DNA of 64,000 nt from Actinomycetota bacterium (GTDB lineage: Bacteria > Actinomycetota > Thermoleophilia > Gaiellales > Gaiellaceae). The translations under genes were made by a program, and so were the position numbers. The DNA lies in the NCBI GenBank assembly GCA_003132665.1, contig PKYN01000016.1:1-64000 (forward strand), in the 5' to 3' direction. This document shows positions 25,286 through 34,300 of the stretch, one piece after another. How positions within the stretch are numbered: the first letter of the stretch is position 1; every line of letters starts with the position of its first letter. Under the pieces are notes generated by a model. The model ran no database searches and was not told the DNA's origin. It worked only from the letters and a program-made list of their open reading frames with translations.

Positions 25286-25663
25286 ATGGAACTAAACGGA
25301 GCACGTTCAAACCCTCGAGCCGGAGTTGAGCTCTCTCGGCTGGGTGCACTCCACGACGAGCTGCTCTGGAAAGCCATGGCCAATCCCCGTGAACCTCGAC
25401 CTGCCCCCGCCAAAGTGAGCCCAGTACTTGAGACCGTGACGCTGGTGCTCGAGCGAGCCCGGAAGCCGATGCGAGTTCGAAGGCTCGCCGGATTTGTGAG
25501 CGAGTTAGGCCAGGCAGTTCGGTCGAGCGCCGGCGTGGTAGAGACGTCGGGAGTGATCGCTCGTCTCTCGACGCCGGACCGTTTCCTGCCGCTCTGGATC
25601 GCGCTGGCGATGGCTGGAGAGCTGGCTCTCGTCCGGTTTCGGCAGGATTCAGCGCTGCGCTAG
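25286..25663 (+). CDS. Repeated-family protein, copy 2 (divergent C-terminus)
   Basis: A 125-residue protein. The first 70 residues (MELNGARSNPRAGVEL through ETVTLVLERARKPMRV) align with copies 1 and 3, but the second half (GFVSELGQAVRSS, then ALAMAGELALVRF) is unrelated to their winged-helix end. It appears to be a chimaera or the result of deletion and frameshift in the winged-helix part. The ATG at 25286 has GAGGAAG upstream. Function unknown. Its stop overlaps the convergent collagen-like gene end by four bases. Confidence 0.5.
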   Translation: MELNGARSNPRAGVELSRLGALHDELLWKAMANPREPRPAPAKVSPVLETVTLVLERARKPMRVRRLAGFVSELGQAVRSSAGVVETSGVIARLSTPDRFLPLWIALAMAGELALVRFRQDSALR

Positions 25664-26478
25664 ATCTTGAACTTCCTCGTCGCGGGAGTCTGATCGAGCT
25701 TGCCGCTGGCGTCCTTGGCCCGCACCCGGAAGACGTGCTTGCCGCGCTTCAGGTGCTTGTAGCTCTTGCCCGAGCGGCACATCTCGTACTTGCCCTTGTC
25801 CAGCTTGCACTGGAAGTTGAGCTTCCCCCTGCCGCCGGAGCCCGAGAACCTGAAGATCGCCGTGCGCTTCTTGGCGTTTATCGCTGCCTTGACGATCTTC
25901 GTCTGCGGGGTTGCCTGAACCTTGACGGCTGGACTGGCGGTTCCGTTCGTTCCGTTCGTTCCTGCTGGGCCGGCAGCACCGGTAGCACCAGCGGGACCAG
26001 TAGCGCCGATGGAACCAGTAGCGCCGGTAGCGCCGGTGGAACCAGTGGGACCGGTAGCACCAGCTTGCGGGGCGTAGGTGTCGATCTGGATCGCCGGCTG
26101 TCCCCAGCCGTGCGCGACGTCCCAGCAGCCCGAGTCGAGCCTGAAGATGCCCAGGGCGGTGCCCGAGCAGTATGCACCGGTCCAGAAGGAACTCAGGTAG
26201 GCAGAGTCGGGCAGCGGGTCGGTACCCACGAAGGGAGCGTTAACGACCGCCACATTCAGCGAGTCGTACCCGCAGCCGCCCGATCTGGAGTGGCATGGCG
26301 CCCCGTAGCCGATCGGCTGGTAGCCCCAGTCGCTCGTGTTGTACATGACCGAGACAATCACCTGGTCCGGCAGCGTCACGCTCTGCCCGCCCACCAGTGG
26401 CAACTCGCAATCTGCGTTGCGACATCTCGGCAAGTTGGGCAAACGGTTACCGCGCGCTCGGGGAACATTCCTGAACAC
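25660..26478 (-). pseudogene. 5'-truncated secreted protein with collagen-like repeats
   Basis: The frame holds about 130 residues of a Cys-containing domain (SVMYNTSDWGYQPIGYG, then CWDVAHGWGQPAIQID), a collagen-like Gly-x-y tract (GATGPTGSTGATGATGS) and a C-terminal domain (FRFSGSGGRGKLNFQCKLDKG, then YKHLKRGKHVFRVRAKD). The same C-terminal domain ends the GH74 protein at 31375. No signal peptide is present: the GTG at 26478 begins in the middle of what looks like an extracellular domain and a TAA lies about 37 bases upstream, so the 5' end has been lost. It may still be expressed, but export is unlikely. Confidence 0.6.
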
Positions 26479-26761
26479 TCGGGCACCCCACCCTTGGGGC
26501 GTGACACGGTATTAAACGAAATGAGCCGAACCGGGGCACAGTTCCCGATTACAACTCGCCCTCGACCATCGCCTACACATAAGTGTCGAGATAGCACGGT
26601 GTTCCAGCAAGCAGTGGAGCGAAAGGAATACCCTCTTAACTCGATGGCCGCTCGACATATAATCTGGAAATGGGCGAGCGTCGTGGATGACGTTCGGGGC
26701 TGCTTGCACACGAGAGGCGGTGTGGCTCAGCTAGGCGGCGGTTCGGCCGACCTCCACGGCG

Positions 26762-28816
26762 ATGCATGACGAGCTTCGTCAGCGACTGACGCCTCGGGCG
26801 ATCTTCGAGCTTCTCGACGAAGCCAACGTAGCGAGTACAACGACGATCGCCCGGGCCAGCGCGCTGGCGGAAGATCACCGCACTCGAGACGACCGGCGAC
26901 GCCTGATCGCAGTCGCGATGAACCTCAGCGGTTGGATGCTGAGGCTGGAGGGTGGGGACGGCCGTCGGCATCCCTTCTTCGACGACATCCTCTTCGGAAT
27001 CCGCGCGCGAGCGGACGCCGGTAACGTCGACATCCTCCTTCTCACCGGAGCGTCCAGCCAGGTCAGCGGCGAGCCGACGCGCTACCTCGATCTCTGCCGG
27101 CGCCACGGGGCCGAGGGCATCATCCTCGGCGCCTTCGTGCCCGAGGAGCCGGAGCTCGCCTCGCTCGCCTCCTCCGGGTTTCCCTGCGTCGCGATCGACA
27201 CGCAGCTGATCGGGCCCAGGGTCGGCTTCGTCACCTCTGACAACGTGAGCGGAGCGGCCGCTGCGGTTCGCCACTTGATCGAGCTCGGCCGCAAGCGAAT
27301 CGCCTACGTCGGTGGCTGGGGCTCCGAGCCGGCCCACATCGATCGCCGTCTCGGTTACGAGAGCGCGCTCGATGAGTCCGGGCTCGAGCTGCGGGAGGAG
27401 TACGTGGTGCTCGGCGGCTGGCTACACCAGCAAGCGCATGCCTTGACTCATCAGTTGCTGGCCCTGGCCGAGCCGCCCGACGCCATCTTCTGCGCCAGCG
27501 ACGTGATGGCGATTGGCGCGATGCTCGCCATCGAGGAGGCCGGGCTACGAATCCCGGAAGACGTAGCGTTGGTCGGCTTCGACGACAGCGACTACGCGAC
27601 GATGACGGTGCCCTCACTGACGAGCGTTCGCCAGGATCGCGTCGGACTCGGGGCGGCGGCCGTTGAGGCGATGCTACGCGTTCTGGACCATCCGGACAGC
27701 TCTCCGCCATCCTCCGTTCTCCCGGTGGAACTGATCGTGCGCGAGTCGTCTGCGCGAGACTTGGCAACAGGCGCCAACGCCTCGCTGAAAACTCCCGGCG
27801 AGCGAGCCGAGCAGGCTGCGATTCCAAGCCGACTGGGGATCGAAGAGTCCGCCCAGCGCCTGTCCGCCGCGGCGGTCTACCGCCTGCTCGGACGAACGCC
27901 CGGCTCTCCCCCGAAGCGACCGGACGAGCCGCCCGCGAACGTTCTCAGGCAGGAATGGCGCCCGGAGAAGCGCCGCCTTGTTGCGCTTGCGATCGATACC
28001 GCTCCCGATCAGAGCTTCCGCCACGCCTTCTTCGACGAGCTCTTCTACCGAATCCGCGCCCACGCGCACGCGCAGGACATCGACCTGCTCGTTTTCACGA
28101 CAATCGGGACGACGTCGGGAGTGCCTTTCCCGCCCTTCCTCAAGCTTTGCCGGCGCCACAGAGCGGATGGGCTCGTGATCGTCTCGCTGGCGCCCGAAGA
28201 GCCCTCAGTCGCGGAGGTCGCGAGCTCCGACCTCCCCTGTGCCACGCTCGACGTCGACCTGCTCAGCGATCGCATAGCCTTCGTGATGTCCGACAACGTG
28301 GGCGGCGGCGTCAACGTAGTTCGCCACCTGATCGAGACCGGGCACCGCAGGATCGCCTTCATCGGCGGCCGCGGCAACGAGCGACCGACGGTCGACCGGC
28401 ACTTCGGCTATCAGAGCGAACTGGCGCGCTGGGGATTGCCCCATCCGGAGGAGTACGTGGCCATGGCCAACTGGCTTCCGCGCAGAGCCTACGAGGCGAC
28501 GCAAAGGTTTCTCGCCCTTCCCGAGCCGCCCGACGCCGTCTTCTGCGCCAGCGACGTGATGGCGATCGGTGCCATGGCGGCGATCGCGGAAGCGGGACTT
28601 CGCATTCCCGAGGACGTCGCGGTCGTCGGCTTCGACGACATCGACTACTCGCGCTTGGTTACGCCCGCACTGACCACCGTTCGCCAGAACCAGGCGAAGC
28701 TCGCCAAGGGGCTGATCGAGGCGATGATCAACCTGCTCGAGCATGCGGGCGAGCCACCGACGGTGTCGGTAATCCCGATCGAGCTGGTCGTGCGCGGGTC
28801 GAGCGTCCGCGAATAG
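26762..28816 (+). CDS. Tandem LacI-type effector-binding protein without a visible HTH
   Basis: A 684-residue protein built from two homologous halves of about 330 residues, each a periplasmic-binding-protein-like LacI/GalR effector domain. Both halves end with the same kind of segment: [20 protein letters not shown] with [12 protein letters not shown], and [20 protein letters not shown] with [12 protein letters not shown]. The canonical LacI head (DVA..AGVS..TVSR) is missing from both; each half instead starts with a short helix ([16 protein letters not shown]). The protein may be a pseudo-dimeric sugar sensor that has lost or replaced DNA binding. ATG start with a weak ribosome site. Upstream in-frame TAG rules out a longer N-terminus. 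Confidence 0.8.
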   Translation: MHDELRQRLTPRAIFELLDEANVASTTTIARASALAEDHRTRDDRRRLIAVAMNLSGWMLRLEGGDGRRHPFFDDILFGIRARADAGNVDILLLTGASSQVSGEPTRYLDLCRRHGAEGIILGAFVPEEPELASLASSGFPCVAIDTQLIGPRVGFVTSDNVSGAAAAVRHLIELGRKRIAYVGGWGSEPAHIDRRLGYESALDESGLELREEYVVLGGWLHQQAHALTHQLLALAEPPDAIFCASDVMAIGAMLAIEEAGLRIPEDVALVGFDDSDYATMTVPSLTSVRQDRVGLGAAAVEAMLRVLDHPDSSPPSSVLPVELIVRESSARDLATGANASLKTPGERAEQAAIPSRLGIEESAQRLSAAAVYRLLGRTPGSPPKRPDEPPANVLRQEWRPEKRRLVALAIDTAPDQSFRHAFFDELFYRIRAHAHAQDIDLLVFTTIGTTSGVPFPPFLKLCRRHRADGLVIVSLAPEEPSVAEVASSDLPCATLDVDLLSDRIAFVMSDNVGGGVNVVRHLIETGHRRIAFIGGRGNERPTVDRHFGYQSELARWGLPHPEEYVAMANWLPRRAYEATQRFLALPEPPDAVFCASDVMAIGAMAAIAEAGLRIPEDVAVVGFDDIDYSRLVTPALTTVRQNQAKLAKGLIEAMINLLEHAGEPPTVSVIPIELVVRGSSVRE

Positions 28817-28887
28817 CGGCGGTGTGACAGGCGAAAAGCTAGAGGTTCCTATACTCAATTCAGGGCTCTGACGACTGAAGCGCCCAA

Positions 28888-28944
28888 GGTTCGTACGTCG
28901 CACCTTGGGTCATAGACAGCGGAGCACGTTCAAACCTTTTTGGA
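28888..28944 (+). repeat. 57-bp dispersed repeat, copy 2
   Basis: Matches 23552-23608 with three substitutions. Here it runs directly into the TTG start of the third small winged-helix-like gene, and the internal motif CGGRGCACGTTCRAACC occurs twice in tandem (28920 and 28951). Confidence 0.85.
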
Positions 28945-29305
28945 ACTAAACGGGGCACGTTCGAACCCTCGAGCCGGGGTTGAGCTATCTAGGGTCAGCT
29001 CGCTCCACGGCGAGTTGCTTCGCAGAGCCTCGGTGAATCCACGTCAACCCCGGCCTGTTCCGGCCAAGGTGAGCCCAGTGCTTGAGACCGTGACACTGGT
29101 TCTGGAGCGAGCCGGGGGTCCGATGTGGATACGTGAGATTCACGCAGCCGCCGAGGAGCTCGCAGGCGAGCCCCTGCTTTGGACATCGGTGAAAGCAGCG
29201 CTGGCCGCAGGTACGTCGGGCAAGAGTCCGCGCTTCCAGAGGATATGCCGCGGCGTCTACGAGACGGCCAAGAGCGTGAACGCTCGCCGAACTCGGCAGG
29301 GATAG
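28940..29305 (+). CDS. Small winged-helix-like protein, repeated family copy 3
   Basis: A 121-residue protein, close to copy 1 over its whole length: MELNGARSNPRAGVELS at the start, then SPVLETVTLVLERAGGPMW, EELAGEPLLWTSVKAALAAG and PRFQRICRGVYET. The C-terminal part is again HARE-HTH-like. Its start codon is TTG at 28940, inside a dispersed 57-bp repeat. Copy 1 uses GTG and copy 2 ATG at the same place, so the coding unit seems to have moved as a block starting at GGAACTAAAC. Function unknown. Confidence 0.6.
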   Translation: MELNGARSNPRAGVELSRVSSLHGELLRRASVNPRQPRPVPAKVSPVLETVTLVLERAGGPMWIREIHAAAEELAGEPLLWTSVKAALAAGTSGKSPRFQRICRGVYETAKSVNARRTRQG

Positions 29306-29321
29306 AGCGGCCGCCGGGCGC

Positions 29322-30656
29322 TTATGGGCGACTGCTCCTTCGAGTGCTCGTCGCTCCGCTAATGCCGATGCGCGACACGTAGTCTCCGACCTGTTGCCTC
29401 ATTCGCTCCGCCTCGTACGGTTTCCCGGCCCAGCGCAGCATGTCTGCCCGGTCACGAGCAATGAGGGCCGCCTCGCGCCAGAGCTTGCCCTGTTCCGCGA
29501 GCGTGAGCACTCGTTGATACACCTTGTCGGCCGCGTCGTAGTCAGCATGCGCACCGAGAGCTAGAGCTTTCGCGTAGAGGGCGGAGGCCTGCTCGAAGGT
29601 GTGCTCGGGTAGCAGCTCAAGAGCTTCATCGGCCGCGAGGTTGGCTTCCTCCATGCGGTCCTGTCGGGCGGCGAGCAAGGCCTCGTGCCCACGCAGGATT
29701 CCCCAGTCATTCGCCTCGGCATGGGCTGGGAACAGCGCCCGAGCGGCACGAAGGTGCTTAGCTGCGCCGGTAGTCTTGCCGCCCCACAAGAGGATCCCGA
29801 CACAGAGCACATGAGCGCGCGCGAGGCGCAACGTATCCTCGGATCCCTTGAGCAGTGAGATCGCGGTACGCAGATGCCGAAGCGCGAGCAGTCGATCGTC
29901 CCGTGTCGCCGCGACTCGTGAAAGCGACCAATGAATCCTTGCTCGTGCGTACGGGTTCGCGTTCTCGAGGTCGCCTGCGTATTCCTCAAGCACGCGCTCG
30001 GCGCGTTCGAAGTCGCCGTTATCAGAGAGCGTCTGGCTTAGCTCTGTGGCGAGGATTGTCCGCGGAGTACTGTCCTCGACTTCGCTGATCGCGCGCTCGC
30101 ATAGCACCACCGCATCCTCTGTCCTGCCTAAGGAACAATAAGCTCGGGCTAGAGTCGCATAGACATCGGGGAAGACGTCCGGCCTCATGAGTGGATGAGT
30201 GATCGCTTCTTCGAGTTGCTCGACAGCGTCACCTACTCGCCCCCGGCCTGCCGCAGTAGTACCGAGCGCGGCTCGTGCTTTGGCAACGACATCGTGTGCG
30301 CCCTCACGTTGTGCAAACGTGATGAGAGTCCGGAGATCGCGCTCGATTGCCTCGTCGCTGGTGTCGAGACGTATCCGTAGCTCCATGTCGGCGAGCGTAA
30401 GCTCGAGCTCCTCGCGGGTCGTGATATCAACCCCGGTTTCGAGGTACTCGGGCGAAACTTCGAGCTTGCGCGCAATACGGCGGACTGCCTTGATCGATGG
30501 CGCGCGCTTCCCAGCTTCGATTCGAGAGACCTGCGCGGCCGTCACGCCGGGGCCCGTGAGTGCGCCTTGGGTTAATCCCTTTTTCTCGCGGAGCCGGTGA
30601 ATCCGCTCGCCGATGGTCTCAGCGCTACGACGTTCGATGTGACGATTCTCCAGCAC
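29322..30656 (-). CDS. XRE-type HTH regulator with TPR domain (RRNPP-like)
   Basis: A 444-residue protein. Residues about 15-70 are an XRE helix-turn-helix (IGERIHRLREKKGLTQGALT, then VTAAQVSRIEAGKRAPS), and residues about 120-430 form repeated helix pairs of TPR type (YATLARAYCSLGRTEDAVVL, SQTLSDNGDFERAERVLEEY). HTH plus TPR is the design of peptide-sensing RRNPP regulators such as PlcR and Rgg/ComR, though many actinobacterial members have unknown ligands. It starts at GTG. TTGACT-17-CAGAAT upstream is a good promoter whose -35 lies inside an inverted repeat. A 25-aa hydrophobic peptide gene is divergent. Confidence 0.88.
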   Translation of the reverse strand: MLENRHIERRSAETIGERIHRLREKKGLTQGALTGPGVTAAQVSRIEAGKRAPSIKAVRRIARKLEVSPEYLETGVDITTREELELTLADMELRIRLDTSDEAIERDLRTLITFAQREGAHDVVAKARAALGTTAAGRGRVGDAVEQLEEAITHPLMRPDVFPDVYATLARAYCSLGRTEDAVVLCERAISEVEDSTPRTILATELSQTLSDNGDFERAERVLEEYAGDLENANPYARARIHWSLSRVAATRDDRLLALRHLRTAISLLKGSEDTLRLARAHVLCVGILLWGGKTTGAAKHLRAARALFPAHAEANDWGILRGHEALLAARQDRMEEANLAADEALELLPEHTFEQASALYAKALALGAHADYDAADKVYQRVLTLAEQGKLWREAALIARDRADMLRWAGKPYEAERMRQQVGDYVSRIGISGATSTRRSSRP

Positions 30657-30666
30657 TTACTAACCG

Positions 30667-30695
30667 ATTCTGGGCGTTGTCAAGGGGTAAGTCAA
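30667..30695 (-). promoter_or_regulatory. Predicted promoter of the XRE-TPR gene
   Basis: On the minus strand, TTGACT (30690-30695) and CAGAAT (30667-30672) are separated by 17 bases. The predicted transcript would start a few bases before the GTG, giving a very short or absent leader. Confidence 0.5.
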
Positions 30696-30710
30696 CTGGT
30701 ACCCCCCTTG
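30681..30710. promoter_or_regulatory. Imperfect inverted repeat, candidate operator of the XRE-TPR regulator
   Basis: CAAGGGGTA and TACCCCCCTTG form an inverted repeat with two extra C in the right arm, centred in the 120-base region between the regulator and the peptide gene. It covers the predicted -35 box of the regulator, which suits autoregulation. Confidence 0.5.
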
Positions 30711-30776
30711 CCTCTTGGTACGACGCATGGAAAGGTCCTTTTGTAAGCGTAATCGAATCAACGAGGGGAGGGAATC

Positions 30777-30854
30777 ATGCGCGCAAGGATCATCTTGCTA
30801 CTCGGCGCCCTCGCGACCATCGCGAGTTCCGCCGCCTTCTACATCAAGTGGTAG
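30777..30854 (+). CDS. Short hydrophobic peptide (25 aa), candidate signalling peptide
   Basis: Too short for the ORF track. The ATG at 30777 follows a strong site, GGGGAGGG, at ideal spacing. The product starts with a basic MRAR, continues with a hydrophobic stretch (IILLLGALATIASSAAF) and ends YIKW. This resembles the Shp/ComS precursors that partner Rgg/ComR regulators: short, hydrophobic, aromatic C-terminus, divergent from an HTH-TPR gene. A perfect 32-bp palindrome, probably a terminator, follows 30 bases later, so the gene is monocistronic. A single-pass membrane microprotein is the main alternative. Confidence 0.6.
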   Translation: MRARIILLLGALATIASSAAFYIKW

Positions 30855-30884
30855 ATAGAAGTCGCGCTAGCACCGATCGCATCC

Positions 30885-30916
30885 AGGAGGCGGGGCGAGC
30901 GCTCGCCCCGCCTCCT
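30885..30916 (+). terminator. Perfect 32-bp palindrome after the peptide gene
   Basis: AGGAGGCGGGGCGAGC is followed directly by its reverse complement GCTCGCCCCGCCTCCT. It would fold into a very stable hairpin. No T-run follows, but its position 30 bases after the peptide stop suggests transcription termination. Confidence 0.65.
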
Positions 30917-30967
30917 CCGATCGGGCACAGTGCGACGCCTCGTGCCGGACAGAACGACCCTCGCTCA

Positions 30968-31073
30968 GATGATCTCCTCGGGGCGGTAGCGCTTCTGGGG
31001 GCATGATCTGACTCCTCCTTTGCGGTCCGAAAACCATGACCTCAGGGTGGACCGATTTTAGGGGGTCAGGTCA
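30968..31073 (-). mobile_element. Remnant of an IS3-like element (left end only)
   Basis: On the minus strand, from 31073, the sequence reads TGACCTGACCCCCTAAAATC, typical of an IS3-family terminal repeat. It is followed by AAGGAGGAGTC and an ATG whose next bases would encode KRYRPEEII, the usual N-terminus of IS3-family OrfA proteins, except that one extra C shifts the frame. A TGA ends it right after ATCATC. Only about 106 bases remain. Confidence 0.55.
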
Positions 31074-31374
31074 CGTCGGCGCGGCGGACACGCCGTCGAG
31101 GGCTTCGATGGTTGGTGTCCGGGTCGGAACTCCTACGTGCCTTCCAGCACGACCCGCCACCCGCTTCACTCCCGATCGTCGGTCCCGCGTCGTCGCGTGA
31201 GGCCCTACCCCATGGTGACGGCAACTCCACTGCTCCGACCCGATCACCGCACCACGGCCTGGGTGCCCGCGGAACACCTGCGGCGATGACGTGACCATGC
31301 GCCGAAAGACGGCGGCCGAACGATTGAGGGGCGCCCGGCCGGGCGCCCCTCTATCTGCTCTAACTTGCGAAGTG
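31074..31374. other. Non-coding stretch between the IS remnant and the GH74 gene
   Basis: I see no convincing gene. Short ORFs on both strands lack ribosome sites. It contains the hairpin at 31326-31351. Part may be further decayed mobile-element sequence. Confidence 0.5.
31326..31351 (-). terminator. Perfect 26-bp palindrome after the GH74 gene
   Basis: GAGGGGCGCCCGG is followed directly by CCGGGCGCCCCTC. It lies 24 bases downstream of the GH74 stop on the minus strand and probably terminates that transcript, although no T-run is seen. Confidence 0.6.
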
Positions 31375-34300
31375 CTAGATCCTGAAGCTCTTCTTGGCCG
31401 GAGTCAGATCGAACTTGGCTCCCGCCTTGGCCCGCACCTGGAATACGTGCTTGCCACTCTTCAGGCTCTTGTAGGTCTTGCTGGAGCGGCAGGACTTGTA
31501 CTTCCCGTTGTCCAGCTTGCACTGGAAGCTGAGCTTCCCCTTACCGCCGGAGCCCGAGAACCAGAACTTCGCCGTGCGATTAATGGCGGAGATCGTCGCC
31601 TTAGCGATCTTCGTCTGCGGGCGTGTCTGAGTCTTGACGGCAGGACTGGCGGTTCCGTTCGTGCCGGCTGCTCCGGTAGCACCAGTAGCGCCGGTGGGAC
31701 CAGCGGGGCCAGTAGCGCCAGCGGGGCCGGTAGCACCAGCGGGGCCGGTAGCACCAGCGGGGCCGGTAGCACCAGCGGGGCCGGTAGCACCAGCGGAGCC
31801 TGTCGCCCTGACCACGGTAACGACGGTGTTGTCGGCGCCGGAGTCACGGCTGTAGTAGCCGCCGATGACGGTGCCGACGGTGAAGCTGAAGTCGTCCGCC
31901 GTACCGACGTCCACTCCGATCGTGCACGTCGCGGTGGCCTTGCTCGAGTTATCACCGCTCGTCGGGCCGAAAGACGCCGTACAGAGCGGTTCGTTCTTGT
32001 CCCGGTTGACGAACGTCACCGTCGCGTTCCGGATGTCACCGGAGGTCGTGTCGCCGGCCGCATCGGACGTCACGGAGACGTCCTGCACGGTCGTCGCCAG
32101 AGTGACCGTCGCCACCGAGATCTTCGGCGAGAAGGTCGGCACAACCGTCGCACCGACGTAGGTCGCTCGCGCGTCCTCCTGAGCGACGTTGACGGTGAAT
32201 GACGTCTCGCTGTTCGAGCCGCCGGGATCGCTGACTGTGACGGTGACCGGGTAAGAGCCCGGCGCCGCCGTTGTCGTGCCGGACACCTTCCACCTCTGCG
32301 TGCCCGGGAACGTTCCCTCGTCGGACGTCGAGGCGGTCGCGAGCGAGAGACCCGCCGGCAGCCCGACGGCGTTCGCCGTCAAGCTCGCCCCGGCCTCGTC
32401 CCCGACCGTGCCCGTCACGGTCAAGTCGGGAACACCGTCGCTGTACTGGGTGTGCGCGGACGATGCGCTGCTCGTCGCCGTGACGTCGGCCGGGATAACC
32501 GACGAATCGGTCGAGCCCGTGTCCGTGCTCCAGTTGACCTCACCGACGCGGATGCCGAGGCCGTTGCTGCCGATATAGACGCGGCCGAAGACCTTCGAGT
32601 CGCCCGAGAGCGCACTGAGGAGGCCGAACTGGTGCTTATTGTCGTTGATTCGCTTCCAGGTGGCGCCGCCGTCGAGCGAGCGGTACTGACCGAAGTACGC
32701 GGCCGCGGCCGGGGACACGGAGTTGTCGGAGATCACGCCCGCCGCATAGAGGGCTGGAACAGAGTTGTCTCCAACGCCCAGACCCTCGCCCACCCACTGG
32801 AAAGTGCTGGTGGTACCGGGGCTGACCTTCGCCGAAGTCCATGTGCCGGTGGAGGTGTCGTAGGTGACGTGGACCAGACCGCCCGCAGTCGTGTTGGGCG
32901 CCAACCAGATGCTGCGCGTCTTGTACACGTCGATCTGGACCTTGCCGCCCGGGATGCCGACGCCGCCGACCGTCTGCGCGTGGAACGTCTTGCCGCCATC
33001 CTCGCTGACGTACATCGTCGTGCCGGTGAACGCGTAGAACACGTCCGGGTTGAACTTGTCAGAGTAGATATTGACACTGCCGCTGGTCACCAGCGTGCCG
33101 GTCGCACTGTAGAACGTGCTGGGTGTCCAGGCCGTGCGGTCGCCGTTCTTGACGACCTGACGGATCTCGCTCACGGCCACCGGGCGGGTGGAGTCGGAGC
33201 CCACCACCGCGCTGTCGGGGCCTTGGGAGACATCCGCGTAGTAGGTCGAGGTGATGCGTGTGTTGCCGACCTCCCACACCACCGTCTTGGCGTCCGCGCT
33301 GATCGAGATCCAACCCGAACTGCTCTGCGCGGTCGGCTCAGTGGCGTTCGACGGCGCCGCGAGCGGCGTCGCCGTCTTGCCCTCGTCGAACGAGATGACG
33401 CCGGCGCTCATGTTCGTGTTCTGATAGTTGCCGGACGGCGTAGAGACCATCACGTTCTGCTTCAGGCCCGCGTAGTCCATGTTCGCGCCGTTGATCCAGC
33501 GCTCGTAGTAGCCCGGCTTCACCTGCTTCTGGACATTGTTGTAGAAATCGAGGTCGTAGCGTGGATTGCCGTTCGCGTCGAAGGCCGGATCCAGGTACTT
33601 GACCTGTTGGACCGGCGACTCGGTGTTGACCTGGCTGTTCTTCGGAGAGACGGTGTAGTCCTTCCCCCACGACATGACGCCCCAGTCGCCGAGGGTACTG
33701 ATGAGGTAGTCGTCCGTATGGGTCGGGCTCATCAGGCTCAAGACGGCCGTCTGCTCGATACCGTCGTCCCAGAAGCCCCAGACGACCTGGTTGTCCTTGG
33801 TGATGGGCTGGTCGGCGACCTCCAGGTTCTTGGTCATCCAGACGCCGTTGCCCGTGTTGAACAGCGCCATGTTGCTGTCGTACGGGTTGATCTGGATGTC
33901 GAACGCCCAGTGCACGGCGGAGCCCCAGCCGTTGTTCTTGTCGACGTAGCCGACGCCGCGGTAGTCCATCTTGCCGACCACCTCGCTGTGGATCACCTTC
34001 CAGTGCGCACCGTAGTCGTTCGTGTACCAGACCACTTCCTCGGAGAAGTCCTGGTGCCGGTGGAAGCTCGAGGCGACCATGACACCCGGGCGTTCGGGAT
34101 CGACGGAGATGCCGCCGATGCCGCCGCGCTGCATGACCTGCCCGCTCGCGATCTGAGCCGGCGTGAGGTCCGGGTACTGCTTGGTGTAGACGTTCTGCGG
34201 GGTGATGTTCTCGGACGTTCCCGCGTTGACGTCGAAACGGTAGACACGGCCGTCCTGCGCGAAGTTCGAGTTCGAGCCAACCTGTCCAAAGTTGTTCAGG

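Noticed and set aside
31640-31800. CRISPR-like regular repeats
   Set aside because: The 18-bp units are contiguous with no spacers and encode the collagen-like tract of the GH74 protein.
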